NCBI GenBank assembly: GCA_035048495.1
Contig: JASUTR010000243.1
Location: forward strand, 310,001-374,000
Reading direction: 5' to 3'
Length of the DNA: 64,000 bases
From: Euptelea pleiosperma
Taxonomy: Eukaryota; Streptophyta; Magnoliopsida; Ranunculales; Eupteleaceae
Below are positions 1 to 9,336 of this stretch, in pieces (the first letter of the stretch is position 1; each line of letters begins with the position of its first letter). Both the position numbers and the translations under genes were made by a program. The notes under the pieces were generated by a model. It did no database searches, was not told where the DNA came from, and was given only the letters and a program-made list of their open reading frames with translations.

Positions 1-382
1 TCGTTCTTTGGGCCGACTTTTTGGTCCTCTTATTCAGCCCATATTTGGCCCATATCTTCTAGTTATAGCACGTGGGCTTGTTAAGCTTTGATAATGGGCT
101 TTCATGATCGATTTGGGCCCACAAGTCTCGAAAATCGTCCCATCGGGGTTTCCTGCGACAGAAGAAGCGCGTAATGAGACTTTATCAGAACGGCTTAATA
201 TTTAGACTTCCGAAAATGTGTTTAATGCATGCAAATATACCATTTCGTCCAGAAAAGTGTGTTTTACGCAATGAGATAGACTCTTACGTAGAAAAGTGGA
301 TAATTAGAGCAGTTTTACGTAGGAGAGTGCGATAACGCTAACAGGATAAGTGCTTAAAATAAGCACTTTTGAGCGAATATCA
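1..382 (-). mobile_element. Old LTR end (U3 start), partial
   Basis: This is the 5' end, on the minus strand, of an LTR of the same family as the complete element at 2893-13846. It aligns with 5213-5594 over all 382 bases without an indel but with roughly 30 substitutions, so it is clearly older than the nearly identical LTR pair downstream. It ends in ATATCA at 382, the same terminus as the other two copies (minus-strand start TGATAT), and satellite begins at 383. The rest of the LTR lies left of the window, so it could be a solo LTR or the 5' LTR of a full element. A target-site duplication cannot be tested. Confidence 0.9.
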
Positions 383-2892
383 GTCACGAATCTTGTTCCA
401 ACAATTCAAATTTGTCAAAACAATTGTAATGGAAGAGTTTGAGTCCAATTAAAAAGTCCGATTGCTAAAAAGCCATAAGTTATAGGGTTCGGAATGTAAC
501 ACACAAACTGAGTCCGATTAGAAACATTGATGCACGGATGGAGCTAACTTGTTTCGACTGTCCCGAATCTTGTTCCAACACTTCAAATGTGTTGAAACAA
601 TTGTAATGGAAGAGTTTGAGTCCAATTAGGAGTTCCGGTTTCGAAAAAGTCGCAAGTTATAGGCTTCGGAATGTAACAAACAAACTGAGTCCAATTATAG
701 ACATTGAGGCACGGATGGAGCTAACTTGTTTCGACGGTCCCAAATCTTGTTCCAACACTTCAAATTTGTTGAAACAATAGTAATGGAAGAGTTTGAGTAC
801 AATTACGAGGTCTGGTTGCGAAAAAGTCACAAGTTATAGGCTTCGGAATGTAACACACAAACTGAGTCCAATTTGAGACGTTGACGCACGGATGGAGCTA
901 ACTTGTTTCTACTGTCACGAATCTTGTTCCAACACTTCAAATGTGTTGAAACAATAGTAATGGGAGAGTTTGAGTAAAATTATGAGGTCCGGTTGCGACA
1001 AAGTCACAAGGTATAGGCTTCGGAATGTAACACACAAACTGAGTCCAATTTGAGACGTTGACGCACGGATGGAGCTAACTTGTTTCTACTGTCACGAATC
1101 TTGTTCCAACACTTCAAATGTGTTGAAACAATAGTAATGGGAGAGTTTGAGTAAAATTATGAGGTCCGGTTGCGACAAAGTCACAAGGTATAGGCTTCGG
1201 AATGTAACACACAAACTGAGTCCAATTTGAGACGTTGACTCACGGATGGAACTAACTTGTTTCTACAGTCACGAATCTTGTTCCAAGAATTCAAATGTTT
1301 GAAAACAATAGTAATGGAATAGTTTGAGTCCAATTACAAGGTCCGATTACTAAAAAGCCATAAGTTATAGGCTTTGGAATGTAACATACAAATTGAGTCC
1401 AATTTGAGACGTTGACGCACGGATAGAGCTAACTTGTTTCGACTGTCCCGAATCTTGTTCCAACACTTCAAATGTGTTGAAACAATTGTAATGGAAGAGT
1501 TTGATTCCAATTACGTTTTTCGGTTGCGAAAAAGTCACAAGTTATAGGCTTCGGAATGTAACACACAAACTGAGTCTAATTTGAGACGTTGACGCACGGA
1601 TGGAGCTAACTTGTTTCTACTGTCACGAATCTTGTTCCAACAATTCAAATTTGTCAAAACAATTGTAATGGAAGAGTTTGAGTCCAATTACAAAGTCCGA
1701 TTGCTAAAAAGCCATAAGTTATAGGCTTCGGAATGTAACACACAAACTGAGTCCGATTAAAAACATTGATGCACGGATGGAGCTAACTTGTTTCGACTGT
1801 CCCGAATCTTGTTCCAACACTTCAAATGTGTTGAAACAATTGTAATGGAAGAGTTTGAGTCCAATTAGGAGTTCCGGTTGCGAAAAAGTCGCAAGTTATA
1901 GGCTTCGGAATGTAACAAACAAACTGAGTCCAATTATAGACATTGAGGCACGGATGGAGCTAACTTGTTTCGACGGTCCCAAATCTTGTTCCAACAATTC
2001 AAATTTGTTAAAACAATAGTAATGGAAGAGTTTGAGTCCAATTACAAGGTCCGATTGCTAAAAAGCCATAAGTTATAGGCTTCGGAATGTAACTCACAAA
2101 CTGAGTCCAATTTGAGACGTTGACGCACGGATGGAGCTAACTTGTTTCTACTGTCACGAATCTTGTTCCAACACTTCAAATGTGTTGAAACAATAGTAGT
2201 GGAAGAATTCGAGTCTAATTACGAGGTCCGGTTGCGAAAAAGTCACAAGTTATAGGCTTCGGAATGTAACTCACAAACTCAGTCCAATTTCAGACGATGA
2301 CGAACGGATGGAGCTAACTTGTTTCGACTGTCATGAATCTTGTTCCAACACTTCAAAAGTGTTGAAACAATAGTAATGGAAGAGTTTGAGTAAAATTACG
2401 AGGTCCGGTTGCGACAAAGTCACAAGTTATAGGCTTCGGAATGTAACACTCAAACTGAGTCCAATTTGAGACGTTGACGCACGGATGGAGCTAACTTGTT
2501 TCTACTGTCACGAATCTTGTTCCAACAATTCAAATTTGTTAAAACAATAGTAATGGAAGAGTTTGAGTCCAATTACGAGGTCCGATTGCTAAAAAGCCAT
2601 AAGTTATAGGCTTCGGAATGTAACACACAAACTTAGTCCAGTTAAAGACATTGATGCACGGATGGAGCTAACTTCTTTCGACTTTCCCGAATCTTGTTCC
2701 AACACTTCAAATGTGTTGAAACAATAGTAATGGAAGAGTTTGAATAAAATTATGAGGTCCGGTTGCGACAAAGTCACAAGTTATAGGCTTCGGAATGTAA
2801 CAAACAAACTGAGTCCAATTTGAGACGTTGACGCACGGATGGAGCTAACTTGTTTCTACTGTCCCGAATCTTCTTCCAACACTTCAAATGTG
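383..2892 (+). repeat. 177-bp satellite array, segment 1
   Basis: About 14 head-to-tail monomers. Equivalent points fall at 384, 561, 738 and 915, giving a period of 177. Each monomer reads roughly: gaatcttgttccaac, a short dyad (ttcaaat core), aatggaagagtttgagtcc, a cggttgcgaaaaagtcac or cgattgctaaaaagccat block, ataggcttcggaatgtaac, actgagtccaattt, and gacgcacggatggagc. Two adjacent monomers (915-1091 and 1092-1268) differ at only about three positions. The group starting at 384 recurs at 1623, an offset of 1239 or 7 monomers. The segment is bounded on both sides by LTRs in the same orientation. It holds no gene. Confidence 0.97.
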
Positions 2893-3150
2893 TGAAAGTA
2901 GGGTTTTTCCGCGTCGTTGGATCGGAAACCCTAACTTCAACAATATTTATAATTATCCGAGACTTTTAACCTGTAAAATATGAACTTTTGCATAGTGGCT
3001 CGTGTCGGATGTCGATCCGCACTCGGGATTAGTCGGATTAGCGCAAATAAGAACATAAAATGACTGGAAATTTGCAGAAAATGGAACATAATATTATTCA
3101 AATCAACTTCATTCATTCGAACATGTCTCTTACAATCAAGTAAAAATAAC

Positions 3151-3165
3151 TAAATTATAAAGCTT
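3151..3165 (-). promoter_or_regulatory. Possible TATA region in LTR
   Basis: The minus strand reads AAGCTTTATAATTTA. It lies directly downstream, in element direction, of the CT-rich tract, and about 260 bases before the LTR end, which would leave an R-U5 of ordinary length. The same sequence is at 11402-11416 in the 5' LTR. No transcript evidence is available. Confidence 0.25.
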
Positions 3166-3180
3166 AAAAAAAAATAAACT

Positions 3181-3363
3181 AGAGAGAGAAAGAGAGAACT
3201 AGATAGAGAAAATAGAGAGAGAATTACCCTAGAGAGAGAGAATGTTAGAGAGAAAGTGAGAAAAACTAAAAAGAGGTAGAGATAGAAAGTGGAAGGAGAA
3301 AGAGATTTAGAGAGAATTAGAGAAGGATAGAGATGCCTAACCTAGAGAGAGAAAGTAGAAAGA
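3181..3363 (-). promoter_or_regulatory. GA/CT-rich tract in LTR
   Basis: Dense AGAGAG runs on the plus strand are CT-rich on the element strand. The tract is repeated identically at 11432-11614. It sits just upstream of the possible TATA, where plant promoters often carry pyrimidine patches or GAGA sites, so it may be part of the core promoter. It may equally be a simple repeat. Confidence 0.4.
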
Positions 3364-4080
3364 GGAAGAAATGCTTACCATGATTCTTGAAAGGGATTTG
3401 AGGGAGAGGTTGCTGGCCTTCGGGGCATGGAGATGGTGGTTCATTGGCTGGAGAGAGCATGTTGGCTGGCGGCTAGAGATTGGTACGGCGTGCGTCCAGT
3501 GGTGCAAGGCTTTCTTCAACCTTGATGTTCGGTGCGACAAAGGTTGGCTGGCGGTGAAGGAGATGGAGTGCAGCACCGTTTGGAGAGGGAATGGAGAGAG
3601 AGAGATAGGGATGGAACGATGGAGCACCTTGTGCTCACCTTGGAGACAGCAGGTGGTGGCGATCTGGAACAGCAGGTAAGGACGTCCCCTCCTCCTTCTT
3701 TCTTTCTTCTCTTTTATTCTTTTTTTCTTTTTTTTTTTTTTTTTGTTGGTTTGGGCGGAACGGTGTTGTAATGGCACTCCGTTCTTGCTGGTTCGCCCAG
3801 CAAGAACAATGGTGGATGGATGGAATGTATGCAGGGAGTATGGGAGAGGGACGGTGGCTGTGGAGAGAGTTGAAGAGCTCGCCGGAGAAGACGAACCAGT
3901 CCGGCGAGCTAGTGTGAAAGGAATTGAAAGTCTGCAACTCCTCTGATGATGGAGTTGCAGATGGTGTAGGGATGATGATGGCAGAGCGGTGGAGTCAAAA
4001 TCGTGGAGGAGAAGCGAAAGAACAGCAACGTGGTTGCTGGTTGGTGGTGGAGGCCGGAGTTGCAACAGCAACTCCGGTAT

Positions 4081-4520
4081 GAACGTGAAAAGAAGAAGAA
4101 GAAAACGCAGCAGAAGACGAAGAGGAAAAAGAAGAAAACGAAGAGGAAGAAAAGGAAAACGAAGAGGAAGAAGAAGAATATAAGGAGAGGGGGAGGACCC
4201 TCACCAGCTCGCTGTGGTGAGGACGATGGTGGCGACGACGACCGCCGGCCGGAGTTGCAGACCAGCAACTCCGGCAACAGAAAAAGAAAACGAAGAAGAA
4301 GAAGAGGAGGAGGAAGAGAAGAAGAAGAAGAAGAAGAAGAAGAAGAAGAAGAAGAAGAAAGAAAAAGGAAAAAGAAGAAAGAGAAATGGAAGAGAGGAAG
4401 AAGGCGCACCCATTCGCCGGAGGAATCCGCCGGAAGAGAGAAGAGGGCCACGGGAGGAAGAAAGAAGAGGGAAAGAGGGAGAAAAAGGAAAGGAGAAGAG
4501 GGGAGAGGGATTAGGGTTCG
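4081..4520 (+). repeat. Long purine tract (GAA-rich) in 3' LTR
   Basis: Nearly pure purine on the plus strand, including an uninterrupted GAA run around 4317-4360. The identical tract is at 12332-12771. Both LTR copies keep the same microsatellite length, which argues for a very recent insertion or for conversion between the LTRs. Confidence 0.85.
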
Positions 4521-4608
4521 AATGAACCCCTATCCTTCTCCTTTTAAAGCTTCCCTCTTTCCATTAATGGAAATAGGGGATTTTAGAAAATAAAAAAATA
4601 AGAAAAAT

Positions 4609-4610
<2 letters not shown>

Positions 4611-4650
<40 letters not shown>
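4611..4650 (+). repeat. T40 homopolymer in 3' LTR
   Basis: This is a run of 40 T; the 5' LTR copy (12862-12902) has 41. It is the only difference I saw between the LTR bodies. Confidence 0.9.
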
Positions 4651-4653
<3 letters not shown>

Positions 4654-4904
4654 TAAAAACCTACTTTTCTATGGGGAATCTCCCCAATTAGTGGACCCCC
4701 CATTTAATTAAAATTATTTTTGAAATTCGCGGGGTCCACTAACTAGTCGGTCAGCGGGTCGATGAAGATGGGCCCGGCTATTGGCCCACATGGACTGATG
4801 ATGTCCATCGTCTCACAAGATGATGCGACAGACATTCTGATGGCGATCGGATGGATGGTGACTTGATTGGGACCTAGATTGGTAGATCGACGGATCTAGA
4901 GAGA

Positions 4905-4935
4905 TCCAACGGTCCGATTGAAGATCCAACGGTCA
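4905..4935 (-). promoter_or_regulatory. Two MSA-like (MYB3R) motifs in U3
   Basis: The plus strand has TCCAACGGTCC at 4905-4915 and TCCAACGGTCA at 4925-4935, 20 bp apart. The second fits the mitosis-specific activator consensus YCYAACGGYYA exactly; the first fails only at the last base. Duplicated at 13157-13187. MSA elements bind R1R2R3-MYB factors and give G2/M expression in plants. That they act here is inference. Confidence 0.4.
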
Positions 4936-5220
4936 GAAAGCTAAGGGAGATGAGATAGAGCCGAAGGGTAGGAGTTCTGGGGTTAAGTCAGTAGATTCGA
5001 GGATCGAGAGATGAAGAGAGAGAGAGAATAAGAAGAGATGAGAGAAAAAGTATCAAAAAAATAGAAAAAAGCACTGGCGGAGGGTCTGGAACCCTGGTCT
5101 TCACTGTGACCATCCTCACGCTTCTCCAGTAGAGTCGACTATCATTCTTTGCTGACTCATGTGGCTTTAAACGCTTTGGTCCGTCTCTTGGTCATTGGCT
5201 CTCCTGCTCTCTTCGTTATT

Positions 5221-5333
5221 TGGGCCGGCTTTTTGGTCCTCTGATTCAGCCCATATTTGGCCCATATCTTCTAGTCATAGCATGTGGGCTCTTTAAGCTT
5301 TGATAATGGGCTCTCATGATCGATTTGGGCCCA
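5221..5333 (-). promoter_or_regulatory. Cluster of six site II (TGGGCY) motifs in U3
   Basis: TGGGCC or TGGGCT occurs on one strand or the other at 5221, 5248, 5259, 5285, 5307 and 5326, with the palindrome GGGCCC at the last. The motifs bind TCP factors in genes of dividing cells. All six are kept in the older LTR at 9-121 despite its roughly 30 substitutions, and are repeated at 13473-13585. Confidence 0.4.
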
Positions 5334-5594
5334 CAAGTCTCGAGAATCGTCCCATCGGGGTTTCCTGCGACAGAAGAAGCGCGTAATGAGACTTTATCAG
5401 AATGGCTTAATATCTAGACTTCCGAGAATGTGTTTAATGCATGCAAATATACCATTTCGTCCAGAAAAGTGTGTTCTACGCAATAGAAGAGACTCTTACG
5501 TAGAAAAGTAGATAAATAGAGTATTTTAACGTGGGAGAATGCAATAACGTTAACAGGATAATTGCTTAAAATAAGCACTTTTGAGCGAATATCA

Positions 5595-5606
5595 CAACCC
5601 CCAACC
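5595..5606 (-). other. Candidate polypurine tract
   Basis: The minus strand reads GGTTGGGGGTTG directly before the TGATAT start of the 3' LTR. It is G-rich and in the right place for plus-strand priming, but it is interrupted by T residues, so it is a weak or degraded PPT. Confidence 0.4.
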
Positions 5607-5607
5607 A

Positions 5608-7129
5608 GCATATTGCCAATCCTTGGCAATTAGTGCGAAATACATGAGCTTAAAAGGGCTCTGCACATGCTGCACACTTTTTCATATTAGCTCCGGGAAA
5701 ACACCGTTAATCAAATTATTGAATGGATGCAAAAACAGTTACATGCTAGCGAAGAGTTTGAAAGTTTTGGCAAGACTACAGACTGATAATCATGACCCAG
5801 AATAGTCAGACTCTGCGTGTGTGTGTGCTCAACATTCTCATCATCCGACAGTAAAGATTTCCAGATCACCTCTAAGTTTTTCTGCCTCGACCTCAAATCT
5901 CACATGTTTAGCACTCAGAATAGAATCACACAAGAAGGGTTTTCTTCTTTTTTCTCAATTTATATGTGAGGAGATGTATTTAATATAAAGAGGCAAAAGA
6001 TCTCACATATGTTTTATTTGAAGGAAGGACATCTTTAACAGAAGAAGATCTCATGATTGGAATACCACTTCACTCGGGAACGTTAGATCAAACTCTATAG
6101 CTTCTCCTTCTCCAATCTCCACATTTTATGATCGTGTTATCCTAGAATCAAGTAGGACTTTCCTAGGTTGTAATGAGGCTTAGGTCAGGTGTAGAGAGAT
6201 AAAGGGATACAGGATTTCAAAGATCTTGAGAGGATATTGTCATTTTCTTGCATTTTTCCTGCGACGTAACACCATTATCTGGTTCTTTTTCCTTTTTTCA
6301 TATTTTTCTCTTGTTCTTGATATTTTTGAGACTGCTCAATTTCTTTTCAGCACTTTTTCATACTTCTTTCCATATTTTGTTTTCAGCTTGAACCACTTTC
6401 TTTTCCTTTTGATTTTTCTTCTTTACTTTTCCTTTCACGGTACACCCACATCAGTTATTTTTTTATCCTTCTCAAAAGTAGGGTAGCTAGTAACACTTCG
6501 TAGCTAAACTGGGTTTTTGGTTAATGGGCTTACAAAGAAAAGGCTTTTATAGAAGGGTTCAAGGGGTTTCTAGTGAAGTATAATTCAGGTGAGTAAAAAG
6601 GCTGAATGGTTCAGAAAAAATGGCCTAAATCATTTTCTAAGGTTTGCACTATCATGTATACTGTCTTGATTGGATACAGAGAAGGTTCTGTTGTAATAAT
6701 CCAATTTTGATGTCGTTCCGAGTTTTATGATCGAAGCAAAAGATAATGAGATCTCTCAACGAATATTGCGGGCATGAAGAATAGTGAGTCATCCATTGAC
6801 TCAGGATTATTGTATAACTCTCTGAAATGATTAAAGGCTCGAAAGCTCACTAGGTTAGGTCTCCACAATTATTCTCGCAGGATCTCTAGAATTTCTAAAC
6901 TTAGGATGACTCTGATATTGATAGTGTACAATTGTGCCGAATATGAGTTTTTCTGAGTTTTCAAACCTGCTGTAGTCACGCTTGAATTGACTCAACGCTA
7001 GCAAAAATTGACATCCTCAATACTGACTTAACGGAGGTTTTCAGCTAATCAAAGTCAGGGTATTTGACACATTTTTTTTTGAAATTCTAGAAAACTTTTG
7101 GAGAACATCGGAAATTACCCCAAAAACAA

Positions 7130-7166
<37 letters not shown>

Positions 7167-7569
7167 TATTTATCAAAAGGAATACATGAGTTTTGGTAAA
7201 TACCCACCCCCAACCAAAATATAGCACCGTCCTCGGTGCTCATGACCGGGACATAAAATGATAACAAATCAGTGATGATGATGCAAAGATTCAGGAAGGA
7301 TGTTACCAAGTCGGCAAAAACTCGACAGTGTGTGATACCTGATGATTGGGAGAATGAATGTACCTGCATTTTCAGAGATATAACAATAATCACAAATGCA
7401 TGAGACTCATGTACTCTAGGAATACCGGAATTGCCTTTCCGAAAGCGCTAAGTTTTACGTCTTCAGCCAGACATGATGGGGGTATATCAAGTACCCCCAA
7501 CCAGGTTAAAACTCATGGAGACTGAGTGAATCTGCAGTCTTCCCGACACCTAAGGTGGAACGGAGACAA
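5608..7569 (-). other. Non-coding 3' interior of LTR element
   Basis: About 2 kb lie between the ORF stop and the PPT, where an autonomous element would have pol. I see no RT (YxDD), integrase or protease motif on the minus strand, only short open frames such as 7115-7393. Notable are a T32 run at 7132-7163 (A32 on the element strand, preceded there by ATAAATATAT) and a short GT run near 5817-5827. The open frame at 6226-6486 (plus) is a T-rich stretch and is not called a gene. Confidence 0.6.
7132..7163 (-). repeat. A32 tract (element strand) downstream of the ORF
   Basis: There are 32 consecutive T on the plus strand, so A32 in element orientation, about 400 bases after the stop of the 588-aa ORF. 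ATAAATATAT lies just upstream on the same strand. This may be an old cDNA tail captured inside the element or a simple homopolymer. No flanking duplication was found. Confidence 0.6.
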
Positions 7570-9336
7570 CTATCCTATCCCTTGTCTAGGTATACCTGTG
7601 TAGAACAGGTCTTTCTCAGTGTAGATTGAGATAAGGGCATTGAGCTCTCTGAGCAGCCCGGCAAAAGCACGGAGTTGATCTGGGAGGGATCGAATCTTCT
7701 CAGTAAAGATTGAGAGGACAGGAGTAGTGGGTTCTCTGACCGTGGTTAGCAGAGCCGCAAACTCATTGAGTTTTGCGGGAATGTATCTGAATGGAGCAGA
7801 CTCCTGCAGATCAGTAATACCAGAGATATTGGACTCCGAGATGAAGTCAAACTCACAGTGTTCATGACACTTGGATAAATTATCTTCAGGAGAGTCTTGA
7901 ATTAGACTCGCTACGGCACACGGGTCACCGATAGTATCGACATAGGGTAGCGGGTGAAAATTGTTGACCTCTTCCTCGATGTTTCCTAATGGGATAGGGA
8001 TGTTCCAATCCCTACATTCAATACGTCCCTCCTCGGTGGGGATCGGTAGGTCCAGGACAGCGGGAGTCTCATATTCTAGACACGGTTCTACGGTAGGAAT
8101 GTCTGCATCCAGGGCAGAGAAAGAATTATCAGAGATAGAGATGGAACCGGGTTTCTCTGGGCTCGGTCTAGAAGTTGGTGCTGTTAAGGGCACCATAGAT
8201 GGAGACACGGGTTCATCACTATTCTGGCTCATACCAAGGGAAGTGGGGAGGAACGGTAGATCTATGACAGTAGGGATCCTACGATCGAGACAAAACTCAG
8301 TGTCATGATGATCATCTTCAGGGTCCAGATTAGAAGCAGCAGTGGGAGAGTGAGAGATAGGTTGCTCTGAGGTAGGTTCAGGATGTGGTGCTTTTAAAGG
8401 CACCGTATAAGGATACACTGGTTCCTCAATAATCAAGCTTGATCTAGGGATGGTAACAACTTCTATTTCATCCGGGCAATTCTGGTACTTGGTCCAATTG
8501 TGCGACTCCTCATTATAGACAGTGGCCATGTCACTCTCCTCAAGATAGGCTATTGGTGGGCTAGTGAAGTTGACTTCCTCTCCCTCGTTTTCTAATTTAA
8601 CTAGACGTTGCTCCAAGCTCTCCATAGATAGCTGTTGTTGGTGCTCTAGACCTTGAAAATACTGTTGTTGCTGGGCAATGTACTGAGAGAGAAGGTCCTC
8701 TAGACCGGGTTTGGTAGCCAACGGAGGTGGTTCAGCCAAGGGGAGCTGAGGTGCCAACTCTTGAGTGTAGTCTGACTGGGTATGAAAGTTGTAAGGCAAA
8801 GTGGAGTCTGGGACTAGTTGCTGACTCTGGAAATCCTGAGGGGCCCACTGTTGATCACAATAGTCATTCTGTGGATATGACGGGTACTGGGATTGCGAGT
8901 ATTGCCAGTCATACTCTCCATTGGGTTGATGGAACCCGGAAGGATAATTATCCTGCGGTAGTTGCTGCGGGATAGTAGACTGTTCCCAATCAAAGTTATG
9001 GTGACTCCTATTATCCGGATAATAAGTGTTGTCATAGGAGGTCTGTATTGGAGATGGAAAGGTACAGACATCTTGCTGGATAGGAGGGTAATATCCTATA
9101 GACTGGGAATGGTACACAGGTTGCTGGACTGCGGCACGAAGGGCAGAGACTGAATTTTTAAGTTCTTGGAGTATAGAATTGTACTCCGGATCTCGGTGAT
9201 TATCATACCTTGTAGAAGTGTGCGAGACTGGAGTATCATGATGATACGCAGAATTGTCATACCATTGTTGAGAGTGATCACCTCGATTCTCACAGAAACT
9301 GTAGTAGGTCTCATACAGAGGCCTTTCATCTGCCAT
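7570..9336 (-). CDS. Orphan 588-aa retroelement protein
   Basis: This is the only long ORF of the LTR element, read in element orientation from an ATG at 9336 to a TAG at 7570, with no frameshift. I do not recognise the family. Residues 1-60 are rich in aromatic and polar residues. Residues 60-200 are Q/Y/P/S-rich low complexity. Residues 211-250 (LEDLLSQYIAQQQQ then LEQRLVKLE) look like a short coiled coil. Residues 304-364 and 374-433 are two diverged direct repeats, each running EPV..., VPL.AP, then a cysteine and a closing (T/A)V(I/L)DLP. Residues 520-575 are a hydrophobic, probably helical end. No CCHC zinc knuckle, aspartic protease, RT or integrase motif is visible. Its position matches gag, so a rapidly evolving gag-like or RNA-packaging protein is a reasonable inference. 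An unrelated captured ORF is the alternative. The intact frame suggests it was under selection recently. Confidence 0.7.
   Translation of the reverse strand: MADERPLYETYYSFCENRGDHSQQWYDNSAYHHDTPVSHTSTRYDNHRDPEYNSILQELKNSVSALRAAVQQPVYHSQSIGYYPPIQQDVCTFPSPIQTSYDNTYYPDNRSHHNFDWEQSTIPQQLPQDNYPSGFHQPNGEYDWQYSQSQYPSYPQNDYCDQQWAPQDFQSQQLVPDSTLPYNFHTQSDYTQELAPQLPLAEPPPLATKPGLEDLLSQYIAQQQQYFQGLEHQQQLSMESLEQRLVKLENEGEEVNFTSPPIAYLEESDMATVYNEESHNWTKYQNCPDEIEVVTIPRSSLIIEEPVYPYTVPLKAPHPEPTSEQPISHSPTAASNLDPEDDHHDTEFCLDRRIPTVIDLPFLPTSLGMSQNSDEPVSPSMVPLTAPTSRPSPEKPGSISISDNSFSALDADIPTVEPCLEYETPAVLDLPIPTEEGRIECRDWNIPIPLGNIEEEVNNFHPLPYVDTIGDPCAVASLIQDSPEDNLSKCHEHCEFDFISESNISGITDLQESAPFRYIPAKLNEFAALLTTVREPTTPVLSIFTEKIRSLPDQLRAFAGLLRELNALISIYTEKDLFYTGIPRQGIG

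Larger units (their letters stand above)
2893..5594 (-). repeat. 3' LTR (element orientation)
   Basis: On the minus strand it starts TGATATTCGC at 5594 and ends TTTCA at 2893. From 2994 to 5594 it matches the other LTR at an offset of 8251 (8252 after the T tract), and the only difference I found is one T in the homopolymer. The outer 101 bp (2893-2993) are clearly diverged from the corresponding 110 bp at 11135-11244. The exact outer boundary is uncertain by a few bases because the neighbouring satellite also contains tgaaa. Reading in element direction, it holds site II motifs, two MSA-like motifs, a T40 tract (A-rich on the element strand), a long pyrimidine tract, and a CT-rich tract ahead of a possible TATA. 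Confidence 0.9.

Noticed and set aside
540..570. CENP-B box in the satellite (TTCGACTGTCCCGAA)
   Set aside because: It resembles NTTCGNNNNANNCGGGN only partly: the central A and the last bases of CGGG do not match.
383..2892. CRISPR array or phage-like direct repeats
   Set aside because: The whole 177-bp unit is repeated with gradual divergence; there are no constant repeats separated by unique spacers, and the context is a plant nuclear genome.
2886..2900. 5-bp target-site duplication around the LTR element
   Set aside because: The left flank ends in aaatgtg (or tgaaa, if the LTR boundary is shifted) and the right flank starts aatag; none match, and uninterrupted monomers show bases missing rather than duplicated.
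3337..4525. Several open frames of 64-244 codons on both strands in the 3' LTR (and copies at 11588-12776)
   Set aside because: They come from GA-, GAA- and T-rich low-complexity sequence, overlap on both strands, and encode runs of one residue. No domain is visible.
6226..6486. 86-codon plus-strand frame, very F/L/S-rich
   Set aside because: It is a T-rich stretch against the element direction; the hydrophobic composition follows from base composition.
7115..7393. 92-codon minus-strand frame with a poly-lysine end
   Set aside because: It ends in the A32 tract and has no pol or gag motif.
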